From assembly GCA_002900995.3 (NCBI GenBank), contig CM035315.1, forward strand, positions 729,967-793,966: DNA of 64,000 bases, in the 5' to 3' direction. A program made the position numbers and the translations under genes. Shown here piece after piece: positions 1 through 11,629 of this stretch. The notes under the pieces are model-generated. The model saw nothing but the letters and a program-made list of their open reading frames with translations. It had not been told where the DNA came from and searched no databases. The DNA comes from Ganoderma boninense (Eukaryota > Basidiomycota > Agaricomycetes > Polyporales > Polyporaceae). How positions within the stretch are numbered: the first letter of the stretch is position 1; each line of letters opens with the position of its first letter.

Positions 1-1972
1 AGCGTGGAGGATGCGTGCGAGGTGAGCCGCACTTCAAATTGTTCGTACGTATTCGTGTCATCGTTGTGTTGACCGTGGCCGGGTGCGCAATGATACTGCA
101 GCTGCTGCTCTCGAAGGACATCGAGTGTCTGGCGTGAAGGTGCCCCCGAACCGCTCGCCGAAGCTCTCGCCGTTCTACGGGCTGTTCGACGTACGTTCGT
201 GCTCTCGACGTGTGCCCGATAGGGTCACTGCTCACACCACACCTTTCTTTCCGGATACGCGGACACACGGACACACGGATACGCGCAGTTCGCGGACGTA
301 AACGCGTTTCTGACGCTCGCGGCGACGAGGCACAAGATCCGCACGGAGGAGCTGCGCGAGAAGCCGCGCGTCCAGGAGATCCTCAACGCCGCCAAAGAGG
401 GCAAGGTCCCCGCGTATCTCGTGAGCAGTACGTCCTCCATCGAGATCCCTCCCCGCGCGCAGACGTAATAGGCATTCAAGGCCGCTGACACGTACTTGCA
501 CCATTGTATGCGCCCTCTGGCGGCAGACTTGTCCGAGAAGAACCCGCTCGAGGTCCTGCCGCACGACGCGACCATCATCCAGCTCCTGACCATCTTCGCG
601 CGCGGGACGCACCGAGGTGTGTATGTGTTCTCCTCCTCCTGGCACCTGGCTATATGCGCCTTGGCCCGCCGCCCATACGCCTATCTCTATCTCTGACGCG
701 TGTGTGCCCCCTCCAGTACTCATCCAAGGCCCGGGCCCGGGCCCCGACGCATGCCCGACGTACCTGGGCCTCGTCTCGGACCGCGCGCTGCTCGCGTGGT
801 TCACGGCGTACGCGCGGCGCACCCCGACGCTGCTGCGCTTCCTGTCCGTGCCGCTTTGCGCGGCCGCGCTGCCGTCGCTGTACCTGTACGCGGCGGTGGT
901 CGTGGCGCGGGCGTCGGACCCGGTGCTCGACGCGATGCGGCTGATGAGCGACGAGGGCGTGAGCAGCGTCGCGGTCGTCGACGACGAGACGCGCGGCCTG
1001 CTCAGCGCGGTCAGCGTCACGGACGTCGGGCGCGTCGTCGTGCCTGCGCAGAGCAACGCGATACTGGGCACGCCGCTGCAGCAGCTCGTGGCGGCGATTA
1101 AGGTGCGTTGCGTTGCGTCGTGGTTTTTTTGGTTGTGGTTCCGGGTGGGAGGCTTGGGGCTTTGGCTGGGGGGGGTTGGGGGTGGGGGATGCGTGCGTGT
1201 GTGCGTTGCGGTTGTGCAAGTGGATGTGGGGGCGGATGTGGATGTGGATGCGGATGGGATACTGACGGTGGTTCGGTGCCGATAGGAGCCTGACGGGTCG
1301 ACGGACGGGGTGGACAAGTTCCCCGTGTACAGCGTGACACCGAACAACACGCTCTTCTACACGATGCAGAAGCTGCTTGCCAGTACGTGCTTAGCTCGGC
1401 TCGGGCTGGACTGGAGTGTCCTGAACTTACGCGCATCGCATGACGTGACGCGCATCTACCCTCTATCCTCGATCTAGCGAACGCGCACCGAGTCTTCGTA
1501 ACCGAAGAGTCGCCGATGTCGAGCTCGCCCACGCTGAGCTCGGTAGCCTCGACGAATCTGTGCGGGATCGTGTCTGTCGTCGACGGTGCGTGTTTACGTT
1601 GTTTTTCGTTGATCGTCCTCGTCTTTAGCACCTCTGACGTTATCACGTTATATCGCGCCTCGCCCCCTTGATGCCCGGCGATCTTCGGTTTGTCAATGCT
1701 TACGTGCGCAGTGCTCGCCCTGTTCGCGCGACTGGCGAACATTCCCGACGTGGACCCCACGCGCATGCAGCGCCACCGGCGCGCGTCCTCGACGTCCTCG
1801 TCGTCCGACTTCGTCGCGCTCGCCGCGATCCCCGCGCGACAGCTTCACCGCACGATCGCGCTCGGGCAGCCGCACGAGCCTCCAGCGACGCGTCGGGTCT
1901 ACGGGGAGCTTCGAGGGCTTCCAGCTGCCCAGCAGCCGATGGGCGGACCGCGTGCCCGCACCGAACGAGTGA
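1..1972 (+). CDS. sds23: Sds23/Moc1-type CBS-domain protein, 5' truncated by window edge
   Basis: Eight exons can be followed: 1-21, 102-190, 289-427, 527-616, 717-1102, 1286-1382, 1478-1585 and 1712-1972, all with GT-AG introns, giving about 396 visible residues. The translation contains CBS-type stretches (for example FADVNAFLTLA, LEVLPHDATIIQLL, TYLGLVSDRALLAWF, VSSVAVVDDETRGLLSAVSV, NLCGIVSVVD) and ends in ARLANIPDVDPTRMQRHRR followed by a Ser/Arg tail. That order fits the Sds23/Moc1 family, which in yeasts carries four CBS modules and restrains PP2A-type phosphatase in mitosis and stress. The start lies left of the window. Two frame breaks are visible: one base appears lost near 132-134 (LSKDIECLA, then stop, while VKVPPNRSPK continues in another frame), and one gained near 1811-1817 in the Ser/Arg tail. 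They balance, so the total length stays in frame. Assembly indels are my preferred reading. Family call is confident, exact residues near the breaks are not. Confidence 0.85.
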
Positions 1973-2604
1973 AGTCGCCTGGGAGGGCGGAACAAATACA
2001 CCAGAGTTCTCTGGTGGCAAGGGACTATGTATATCTATGTGTGTGTGTGTGCGCGCGCATTTGGTAGGCGAACATAGAGTCGGAAGATGGTACTTAAACG
2101 TTGTGTACACTGTACAGTATGTCCCGGCGGCTCGAAGCTTACCGTGGCGACGCATTGCATTGTTATGTATGTTTAGGTTGTATGCCTTTGCTTTCATCGT
2201 GTTTTTTATTTTCTTCTCGTTGCTAGCTACTATTAGCTACGCTGGCACGTAGGGGCGATACCTGTGTACGATGGCTAGTGGTATGTAGTCATATATAGAC
2301 AATCAACAAGTAGCGACTCGGACTCGCATAGGCGACTTGAAGATAAGTCGTATCAAAATAGGATGGTCATTAGGATCGTACTAAGTTCATAAAGATTACA
2401 GAGCATTCGTGAAATACGTTAGGAAGTTGGCATCGTGTGGACATAAAATGTGTGCGTAGAAAATAAGCGCAGCGCTAACGGCAGAGAGCCTTCCTGGATA
2501 ATGTGAAGGATCCAGCTGTCGTTTCTGACCCGCATACGCTGGGGCATTCTCCGTTTCAAGTCACCGACAACGCAGTCGCCTTAAGTCGGGTTCCTCCATC
2601 GCGT
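1973..2604. other. Intergenic, convergent 3' ends
   Basis: This is 632 bp between the tail of the Sds23-like gene and the end of the minus-strand DUF6699 gene. It holds a TG/CG dinucleotide run near 2038-2060 and is more AT-rich than its neighbours, as expected for two converging 3' UTRs. I see no further gene. Confidence 0.6.
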
Positions 2605-5600
2605 TCACCGAATGGGTTTTTTGGATACCATCCCCAAGTTGAGGAACCACGTCCCGTCTGGGTTCCAGTGCACCCACATCCCCCACCACTTATATCGGTC
2701 TGCGAGCGCGTCGACGCGGCGCATCCCCTGCTTCCACGTGAAGTCGGAGAGGGCAGGGTAGTCGCGACACCGCTTCTTGAACGCCGCACTCATCGCACGC
2801 CACTCAACCGGGTGCGCGGCCTTCAGCTCACTCGCCTCCTGCCGCGTCAGCGGCACCTGGAAGAAGTTGTGCACCGCGTCCAGGATCGCGCCCATGTCGA
2901 CCGTGCCGCCCTCGCCCTTGTCCACGGGGATCGCGCCCCAGTAGTTGAGCAGCGCGGGCACGGTGGTGGTGTACAGGATGCTCAGGCGCGCCACCGGCGG
3001 GTGCGTCGCGACCTCGCCGAGCTTGTCGCTCGCGCTTACGACCGTCTCGCGCGCGGTGTAGCGCTTCGCCAGCGACGGCGGCATGCGCACGTCCCAGTCG
3101 AGCCAGGGCACGCCCGGGTTCACTGGGTTCGGGATGAGGTACGGGCAGATGATGGGCCGCGGGCCGGTCATGTCCGGCGCGAGCTGCGGCGCCGCGTGAC
3201 CACCGGCTTGTGCGCGCGACACGGAGTGCACGGACGTGCCCGAGGCCGTGCGGCGGAGTGCCCTGGGGAGCGGCCAGGCTGGCGTTTGCCATGTTCCTCC
3301 TGCCGTGCCGGGGAGGGGCCAGCCCCCGGTCATGCTGGGGACGGCTGGTGTTGGCACGCGGGGGAAGCCACGAGGCAGCTGCCAGAACGTTGCTGCTGGG
3401 ATCGTCGGATGTGGCTGGGGGTGCGGAACCCATGTAATCGCTGGGAACATCGCGGGGAAAGGGAACCCTGCCGGAATCATCGGCTGTGCCCACACTACGG
3501 CGGGCACGGGTTGCGGGATGGGAACGGTTGGGTTTGAAGGCGTGTTTGGGGTCGGTTCTCTTGAGGGCGGGGGTGTCTCCAGCTGCCTGTTCTGCGTGCT
3601 GTGGTCCCTGCCGCAGCTATCGCTGCTCTCATTTCTGGTGATATCAGGAACTGGGCTAGGAATCACGGGAACGTCCGTCACAATATCTCGATGACGATGG
3701 CGACGATGATGCCTCTCTTCAGATTCAGTATCGTAGTGCCGGAATCGCCGTGGACGAGGAGGGATAACGGGAGGAGGCGACTAGATCGACGTCAAATCAG
3801 GACTATCCACGAGCATCGATATGCATGAGGAAGTACCTGGGGTGAGTTTTGCACCCGTCCAAGAGGCGGCGCAACCCAATAATCCATCCTCCCCGGTGAC
3901 CCTTCGTGATACTCCCCAATCTGTCCTGCTCTGTCAATCGACCAAGGTTCCCTCTGAGCTGTAGCAGTCGGTGGTTCAGCTGCAGGTGTAGTGGTTGACG
4001 TTCCTATGTTAGTACTCGCTGCTGGTTGCCTCCCGGAACGATGCGTGTGGTGGCGATCTGTCGGCCGAACATGAGGCCCAGCTCGGGATGAGGCACGATT
4101 CCCGAGAATAGAATAGTAACACACCTTCTCGCGAACGATTGTGGCGCTCCTGACGCTCCTCCCTCTGCGTTGCCCTCGACGCACTCCGATTACCCACCGG
4201 ATCCCTGCCTTGATCTGGAGGCGGAGGGGCTTGAGTAGGCTGGTGCAACATCGGGCAGTTTACGGCATGGGCCGCATAGTGTCGGCAGATCGCGCAAGTC
4301 GTCAACCCATAGCCAGGGTGATAGACCGAGCCAGGTGGCAGGAAACCTTGCCCGTGCACCGTGTAGCCAGGATACATATGATTTGCGACCGGAGGATTAG
4401 GCTGGGGGCGTGCGGCAGTTTCCTCCCGCCGCCACGGCGGCGCGGACGATTCAGGATTCCGGGGGCGTGAGGAGGAGGATCCTGTCGCTGTGCAAGGAAA
4501 GACCATGCGTTGAACGCGCTTGAGTAAGCCTCGTATTCCGCGACTGTGACGTATGTGCGCACCCCGTAGCGGCGCCCGAGGGTCGGACCCATTGCCGCTG
4601 TCGCCACTATTGCTGCTGGTGCTGGTGCTGGTGCTGGTGCTGGTGCTGGTGCTGGTGCTGGTGCTACTGCTGCTACTGTCGCCGTCGTCGTGTGGTGGAG
4701 TGGGTTGCTGTCGGGGAGAAGGGAGTGGCGGGATGAAGAATTCCTCGTTGCCGAGGTCGTACCGCCCAGGCGGCCGGCACGGTCGCGGACGCGGGAAGGT
4801 TCCTACACGCAGTGGCGTCGCAATACCAGACCATCGTCAAAAAGATTATAATGACAGTGAACGTGAACCATACCTGCGTTCCCGTTCTCGTTGCGCGAGG
4901 GATCATGGAGGGCGGACCTGAGCGGCTGAGCATAACGATGGTGGGGGCGAGCCCTATCGGGGTGGTTCCGATAGTACTCCTGCATATGAGGGGCCTCTGT
5001 AGGGCGGGCCTCTGTATTTGTGGCCTCCGCTTCCGGCATGAGGCGAGATATAGCTCCGTTGTCGGCGGTAAACCGTATGCGGTTGGAGACGGGGGTCGGA
5101 TCGGCTTGCGAGTGGGGTGGTTGCGCACGTCCACCTTCGACGGTCGTGGAAGAGCTCGGGGCGGCGGGGGTGGTGGTAGAGGAGGAGGGGCCGGGAGCAC
5201 GATTGACAGGCGGATTGGGTTCTGCGTATCGTTGATATTGTCGGAGGGATTCAGACACCTGTTCCAGATCAGGCCTGCCCAACGCCTCGTTGGCTTCCGC
5301 ATTCGCGTGCCCATTCGCACCGCGACGCCAACGATCGTCAGGTGCGACCGAGGGAGTGGGCGAAGACGCCACCTGTACCCTCCGTGCGTTGTCCTGAGCG
5401 CCTGCGCGGCGATCGATAGGTGTGTTGGAAGCATCGTGGAGCGTGGGATCCAGAACGGACGGCGTGCCAGATGAGTGGGTTGCGTCCTGATGCTCCGGCC
5501 TCGAGCCGGAACCGGAAGCTTGAGGCAGCTGGGGTACAAAGGCAGCGGGTTGAGCAGCCGAGGGTTGTGGGCTCGGGGGGTGCTGCGAAGAACCAGGCTC

Positions 5601-5976
5601 TGCGGTCCTGGTGAGCCGGACGGTAGAACCAGTCGGAACCTCGATGGTCCTCTCTCCCCACACCTCGGTTGGATGCCCACAGTTCCATCGCCAGTTGCTT
5701 GTGATACGCACGCTACTCGTGTTGGAGTTTTCGATGGGAGCGTCGTGTGCACGCGCCTCAGAATGCCCTTCGGCCGAGCCTAGTAGGTGGACATCGACGG
5801 CTTCACTGAATAAGAGAAACGATCGGGGCGTCAGCGTTTTCAGCGCGGACGTAAGGAGGGATCAATGAAGCTCACGTGAAGCGCGGGTAGCCGTACCGAG
5901 GAGTAGGGTACTGGATGGTATCAGGTGCCTCAGGACCCAACTCAGCAGGTCTAGATCTAGTAGATGGGCTGCTCAT
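2605..5976 (-). CDS. Large Pro/Ser-rich protein with C-terminal DUF6699 domain
   Basis: Five exons join in frame: 5976-5876, 5805-4874, 4802-4125, 4057-3837 and 3780-2605, giving 1035 residues with no frame break. The ATG at 5976 starts MSSPSTRSRPAE. Residues 1-860 or so are low-complexity Pro/Ser/Thr/Arg segments, including a Ser-Thr repeat encoded by a hexanucleotide array at 4616-4663. Around residue 514 is CAICRHYAAHAVNC, a C-x2-C-x5-H-x3-C arrangement that resembles a zinc knuckle with the His moved by one place. From about residue 870 to the end lies a DUF6699 pattern: PWLDWDVRMPP, GEVATHPPVARLSILY, a Gly-Gly-Thr-Val segment, MGAILDAVHNFFQVPLT, GMRRVDAL and a Trp-rich end. DUF6699 is common and uncharacterised in Agaricomycetes. 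A DUF6699 relative lies at 23377-24745. Function unknown; I infer a scaffold-like protein only from composition. Confidence 0.8.
4616..4663. repeat. Eight-copy CTGGTG hexanucleotide array, in coding sequence
   Basis: Eight perfect head-to-tail copies of a CTGGTG hexamer lie inside exon 3 of the DUF6699 gene. On the coding (minus) strand they read as alternating Ser-Thr codons, and the array is flanked by further Ser and Thr codons. The unit is a multiple of three, so copy-number change would not break the frame. Confidence 0.9.
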
Positions 5977-6675
5977 GTTCTATGTAGAAGAGAATGTTAT
6001 CAGTACCCAAGTCGCTTGGACGGGGGGGAAGGATGTGAACGCGTCCTGCTCAACAGGACACGGAGTCTGCGTAGAGCGACGGAAACTAGAGGCAACCCCC
6101 TCAGCAAACGTCTCTTAATATACCCTCGTCTTTGGGCTGAAGTTTTGATGAGACCCGAACTGTAGCATTCGCCCTACCGGAAGCGGACGCTAGCATGAGC
6201 GCAAGAGCCTTGTACCTTTCGCAAAGAATGTGCTCAGAACTAGGCGAGGGCGATGGCGCATAGCGTGTGGAACAATAGCGCGCTGGATCGAGCAGACTGC
6301 GGGTGGCACCGAGCTCGAGCACAACAACAGGCGCGGAGACCGACGGTAGACAACAACGGCGCATAGCAACTCGTCGACCTCCGCCTGGGGCGCGTTAAGC
6401 GCCCTGGCCTTGTTTTTCGAAATTTGTTCCTGGAGCCTGCTTGGCCACAAAATAGGAAGGAAGCTAGGTTCTCAAGATCGTTCTGATCGCTGTAGACGAT
6501 GTTCAGTACACTGGAGGTGAATCCGATAAGATCGATCTCAGCGCCCGAGCTAGCAATGATCCCAGTTAACGATCGCTCCATCACAATTAGAAAAACGAGG
6601 CATAAAGCAGTCGAGGAGCGGAAGTGCTCACCATATCTCCGGACATCGAGGTGCAGATTATGAGCTAAACTTGAG
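5977..6675. other. Intergenic between DUF6699 gene start and split VPS3 N-half end
   Basis: About 700 bp. A minus-strand reading frame at 6240-6683 is open, but I recognise nothing in it and its codon content is mixed. A short tandem duplication (gagctaaac, twice) lies at 6664-6680, directly at the stop codon of the VPS3-like N-half. Under an inversion model the left breakpoint would fall at or just left of 6676. Confidence 0.45.
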
Positions 6676-8287
6676 CTAAACATCCAAGGCAGGAATATCA
6701 GGCACTGTATTGTCCTCTCCTCTTGCTATTGTCTCTCCACCGTTCTCCTGTCCTGGTGTGGCGGGTTTCCGGATGAGGCGTTGCGGCATCATCCGAAGCT
6801 TCTCGGACCGTTGCGTCGAGGGGATGAAGAACCCGTTCTGACACGTGACGAGCACCTTTCTGTCCCCGTCCGGAGGAGACGATCCCTCTGGGGGAGCGGG
6901 GATGACCTGGACGATGCTTTGCGTCTCGATGCTGTGGATCTCGATCGTGTTGTTTGGCAGAAGTGTCGTCACGTAAGGGTAGTCAAGTGCTGTGATGTTC
7001 CCAGACCACACAACAAGACGTCAGCTTACAACGACGCGCATGGCGGGAACATGGGCGTCGATCTCCGAGGGATCAAGGTACTCACAAATTGCCTCTGGAT
7101 GGCTGGGCCATTCGAGCGTCCCGCGAACCGGGTCCCCATCTCCTGTAATGAATACTCCCAGGGTACTTGCGCCAGTCCAGGAGAGTATGAGGAATTCGCT
7201 CTCGCTGATGATGGTGATCGACGGTTTGACGACTAATGTGGTGTCTGGTGCTTGCGAGATCGGGAGTAGCGGAATCATCGATGCTTGTTCGAGATCTATC
7301 ATGCCATAATTTTCCCTATCCGCGACGCATAGGTACTTCCCTGTCCGTCGTGCGAGAACTCCCCCAGATGGAAGTGGTATTTCCTGCCAGAAAACTGTGT
7401 TAGTTCCAGCCACACAATAGAAGGGATAAGGTGCCGTACCTTCTGGAAGAATAGTCGCTCACGCAGACTGTAGAGCGAGACAGCGCTGCGTTTGATGACA
7501 CAAAACTCAATAGGCTCCACAGGAGCGGGGACCTCGTTTAAGAACTGCGGTGGTCTCTTGAGGTGTTGCTCATCAACGGCGAACGTGACCACATTGCGTA
7601 TGGGTTTGATTAGGTTGTGTGAAACCACATCAAGAGCTGGTAATGTGTAGAAGTGTATTTGGCGATCTAGCATCCGCAGTAAGAGCAAACAGACGAAAAT
7701 ATGAGAGTTGCGCCCATACCACACAAGATTAGGGCGCGAGAAATGCTGGGAGCGAGGATAATTTGGTCAATGGGCTTCTCGTTAGGCAACGATTGTCGGG
7801 ACAGGAGCGTATAGGAATCTGGCTGGGCATTGTTTTACTTAAACTAGCTATTCATACAATGGGCTAAGTGAGACGTACCGCCTCGGAAGAGCTAGCCTGC
7901 AATGCAAACCGTAACAGCTCGCCGTTATCACAGCCGACGTAGATTTCTGACCCTAACTCAAGCAGAACGAAGGTCAGCACTGGCGCATATAATAGTCGCA
8001 ATAAAGGACAGATGCCATATATAACATATATGATGCGGAAGCGGTGGGGCGAAGATGGAGCATTCTCAAACCCATTGACCAGTGCGGCTATGAAGTCAAC
8101 ATACCAATTGCCTGTGCGCATCGAATATGTACTGGATGCCCCGCTGTGCCTGGGTAGTGTCAGTACGCTGTATCGTCGCAAGTCTTCTTGAGGTACACGT
8201 ACGACTCAAGCCTTCCACGACATTAGAGAGCAATGGTTGCAGTTGATATGGGGGAACCTCAACAGGCTTCTGTGGTGCGTATGTCAT
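6676..8287 (-). CDS. VPS3/TGFBRAP1-like protein, N-terminal CNH half only
   Basis: Six exons join in frame: 8287-8203, 7952-7879, 7822-7720, 7666-7440, 7383-7086 and 6989-6676, giving 366 residues starting MTYAPQKPVEVPP. The translation is a CNH (citron homology) beta-propeller of the Vps3/Vps39/TGFBRAP1 class: SEIYVGCDNGELLRFALQ, IDQIILAPSISRALILCD, RQIHFYTLPAL, EIPLPSGGVLARRTGKYL, SESEFLILSWTGASTLGVFI, LDYPYVTTLLPNNTIEIHS. These proteins are CORVET/HOPS subunits that tether endosomes and contact Rab5 or Rab7. In the family the CNH domain is about a third of the protein and is followed by a helical solenoid. Here the frame stops at TAG (6678-6676) just after PDIPALDV. The missing solenoid lies next door on the opposite strand (8654-11629). 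No internal stop or frame break was seen. Inference: a local inversion separated the halves. Vps3 versus Vps39 is judged from TGFBRAP1-like order and is less certain. Confidence 0.78.
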
Positions 8288-8522
8288 AATTTCCAGCCCC
8301 AGATGGTAGAATGTTGAGTCCAAGGTCACTGTTGTGGATTCAGAAGGTAGAAAATCCTTCCACGGCGACGTTCAAGGGGTGCGGGGAAGGGTCAAGGTGG
8401 TGGGCGGCGGCAAAGGACGGCTGTATGCGCGCATCTGGAATCGTGCCACTGCGCAGTTAGATCTGTAGATTGGCGCCGACATCATTCACCCGTTCTCCGC
8501 CTCCATTATGCGCATACATCCT

Positions 8523-8574
8523 GTCCTCCCCGTTCTTCCCGTTCTCCCCGTCCTCCCCGTCCTCCCCGTTCTCC
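8523..8574. repeat. CT-rich direct repeat between the two VPS3 halves
   Basis: About six imperfect copies of a nine-base unit, CGTCCTCCC or CGTTCTCCC, lie in the 366 bp separating the divergent CNH half (ATG at 8287) and solenoid half (ATG at 8654). Pyrimidine-rich tracts are common in fungal promoters, so this could be a promoter element. It also sits close to the proposed right inversion breakpoint. Confidence 0.7.
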
Positions 8575-8653
8575 TTCTCCTCATTCTTTCATTGCCAGGT
8601 CTTGTGTTGGCCAAGGCTGTACTAACCTCTTTTTTCTGCCCCATGGACCTCTA

Positions 8654-11629
8654 ATGGCTACGCTACAATACCCTAATTTTCCTCGGGCGAACGTACTGGT
8701 CTTTGGATCCAATGTCGTACAAGCACTCCTACCTTCCACCCTCATTTCTCAAGCGGACGCACTATTGCTAGCACACAGACTTGAAGATGTCACGGACCTC
8801 GCGGAGCAGCAACGCAAGAAGCTGCAATCTGTTCTCAACGTAGAAAGGCATGAGGTTCGTAGTCTCGTTTCTTTATCAGCAAAAGTGTACTGTCCGGAGC
8901 GCTCCTGAGTGCCTGGAGAAGTCGCCTCACGACCCTTCAGAAGCTCAAAGTTCTCATGAAGGAGCTTTCTGACAGCACTATGCGGCCTGGGGCGGCTGTG
9001 ACGCTTACCCAGGCCGATAGGGAAGCTCAGGGTAGCCTCCAGGAAATGGCACTTTTGCTGACGCCCCTTATCCCCTTCTGGGCTCATATTCGTGCTTGTC
9101 AAGGCGGAAGAGCTGCGCTACGTCAATCAACGGTTGGGCTTCCAATGCTTCACTGAGACCCTCTTTGAAGACGCTGGAAACCGACTGTATGAAGGCGAGC
9201 TTGATCCCCGCGTTCTCGTCAGCTACTACCCCGAACTTCGAGGGAATCTCTTCTCCGAAGACGATACTGTCGATATAATGGCAGGTGTAGCGGAGTTCAT
9301 GCCTCAGGAAGATTCCGTGGACGACATCAGTGAGTACTCTGCCCATCTCGCCTTCCCGCAGAATAGAATTTGTGCCATACGCTTCACACCTTTCATGGTC
9401 TCTTCCCCTGCCCCACATCTGCCCTTGCCTTAGCTTCCGGCACGCAACATCAGTTGTTTCCTGCTCTTCCGTGCGCCGGCAGCCCATTCACCTCCCATTG
9501 ACTTCGCTTGTCTATCGCACTCGGCACTCCATTCACAATACCCAATCCCAATGCCCAAATACCCAATACCATCATGCCCCATGGTCCCGCCGTCGCGTGT
9601 CTGCCGTCGGGACTGATGAAGTTGCGCACAACCTAGTCAGGAACTACTCCCCACACCTCGAGCCGAACACGCGGGAAGCTCCCCCTGCGGTCGAGCTCCG
9701 CAACATCCTCAGCATGACCGCGCGCGACATGCTCGAGAGCTACCTCCGCAAGTGGCGGCGGAAGCTCGCTGTGGATGCTGGCGCACCGAACGCGCAGGCC
9801 TTGCGGACGGTGAGCCCCTTTGCGGCTATCGTGCAGCGTGGGCTGACATGCGGCGCGGCAAGGTCGTGGACACAGTGCTTGCAAAGCTGCATGTTTCGGC
9901 TGGGAAATTGCCGGACTTGAACGGCTTGATTGACCAGCCGAACTCGATTCTTCTGTCTGAGATTGAGCCTGTTCTCGTGCAGTCGCGGCATATAGGCGTG
10001 CTCACGAAACTCTATCGAAAACATGGCGATGATGCAAAATTGCTAGGTGCCTGGGCGAAACTTGTGGACGGCGAGTGGACGGATGCAGACGTCCAGGACC
10101 CCCTCGGTCGAATGTTTGACATGTTGAGCGAGAAGAAGGACCGGACACTGATCCAGGAATGGGTTGGCTGGCTGGTTAAGAAGGATTCGGATCGTGCGCT
10201 GAAGGTTCGTCGCTTCTGCATCGCATCCGACTATGGGCTGAATGCTGGTTTGTAGCTTCTACTGTCGACCATGGGGTCGAAACGGAAAGCGGAGGATGAT
10301 AGGGCGTTGCTACAACAAATACAAGAAGCTAGCCCGGGTGCAGGCGCGCAACTTCTGGAACATCTCGTCGTGCAACGACGAAGCACGGACCCCGAACTGC
10401 ACTCGCAACTGGCAGCGACATACATCGACCAGCTTTTATCGTGTCTCGCAGACGAATCAATATCAAAACTCTGGCGCGCAAAAGGCATGTCGTTCGTTCA
10501 ATTTTGGAGCGCGTCAACTCACACCTTCGCAGCCGCATCATATACGTCAAGTACGAACGATACACCCTTCATCTCCTACTTCTCCTCTACGACACCCGAC
10601 TCCGAATCGAAACGAACCCGACTAAAAACCGTACTTCTCCTCCAAGGCTCAACGTTGTACGACGCCATGACGGTACGAACGCGACTGAACGACCATGCGA
10701 AGATCCTCAAACTCGAACTCGCCATTCTCGAGGGCAAGGTCCGCCTCGCACTGCCCGCTTAATCCGTCGCGTTTCGATCCGCTAATCATCTTTGTTTTCT
10801 CGTGTTCAGCTTGGCAATCACCGTTCTGCGCTCTCCATCCTCGTCCACGACCTGAACGACTCGACATCTGCGGAGGCGTACTGTACGCTGGGCGGCGAGG
10901 TCGTACCTGCGAAGACGGCGCAGCAGATCGGCGAACGGTCAAATCTGCAGCCGTGGGCGGCGCTGGTCATACCGCTCGCAGCTCCCGGGAAGCAGGGCAG
11001 GGGTCCGCCGCCGATAAAGAGGACGAAGACGGTGGACGAGGCGGTGAAGAAGGACCTCGTCATGGTCCTGCTCGAGGTTTACATGTCTGGCGGGTACGTC
11101 GCGTTTCCACTGCAGTTCCCAATAAACGCAAATATGAACTGAACCTCTTACCAGCGAGGCAACGGCCGACCGCACCGCGAAGCTCTTGAACTCGCAGGCG
11201 ATGAACCTTGACGTGCTCGACGTCGTCGCGAAGCTCCCCGCCGAGTGGCCGCTCCGCGTGCTCTCAACGTTCGTGTCCCGCTCACTCCGCCGCACGCTGC
11301 ACGCGCGCCACGAGGGTCAGATTGTCAAGGCGATCAGCCAGGGCCAGAACCTCGTCATCGCGGAGAGTACCTGGGGAGTGATTCGCGAGCAGGGCATGGT
11401 CATTGAGGAGGAAGAGGAGGGAGAGGAAGGAGAGAAGCTGGGTTTGGAGCTCGGTGAGCGGGTGGAGGGCGAGCCGGCCTCGTTCAACGAGAAGGTCAAT
11501 CTCCACCACGAGGTCACGTTTGCGGACGACGGTCAGAGGAACGGGGGTGTGGGTCCAGGGGAAGACGTGGTTGATATCAGCGTCTCGCCTCCGTTTCATC
11601 CAGGCATGGGCTACAATGTCGGGCCATGA
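8654..11629 (+). CDS. VPS3/TGFBRAP1-like protein, C-terminal solenoid half only
   Basis: Seven exons join in frame: 8654-8854, 9104-9329, 9637-9809, 9863-10204, 10256-10738, 10810-11093 and 11155-11629, giving 727 residues. The two longest introns (249 and 307 nt) are near the 5' end. The sequence runs as in the region after the CNH domain of Vps3/TGFBRAP1-type proteins: ANVLVFGSNVVQALLPSTL, LAEQQRKKLQSVL, EELRYVNQRLGFQCFTETLF, then a Vps39-domain-1-like stretch (LNGLIDQPNSILLSEIEPVL, GVLTKLYRKHGDDAKLLGAW) and a Vps39-domain-2-like stretch (LGNHRSALSILVHDLNDST). It ends in an acidic tail. There is no CNH domain on this strand. The ATG at 8654 is the first in-frame Met I see, but the frame stays open upstream, so the true start is open. 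With the 366-residue minus-strand half the total is 1093 residues, a normal full length for this family in fungi. Confidence 0.78.

Noticed and set aside
232..1350. Long minus-strand frame antisense to the Sds23-like gene
   Set aside because: It mirrors GC-rich coding sequence; the plus-strand exons carry clear CBS motifs and splice sites, the minus frame carries none.
4553..4921. Plus-strand frame with a Leu-Val run that looks like a membrane helix
   Set aside because: The run is the CTGGTG array read on the non-coding strand; the minus-strand exon reads continuously as Ser-Thr repeat.
6240..6683. Minus-strand frame next to the VPS3 N-half, possible continuation of the gene
   Set aside because: It is in a different frame, and no splice route joins it to the CNH part; the expected continuation lies on the plus strand.
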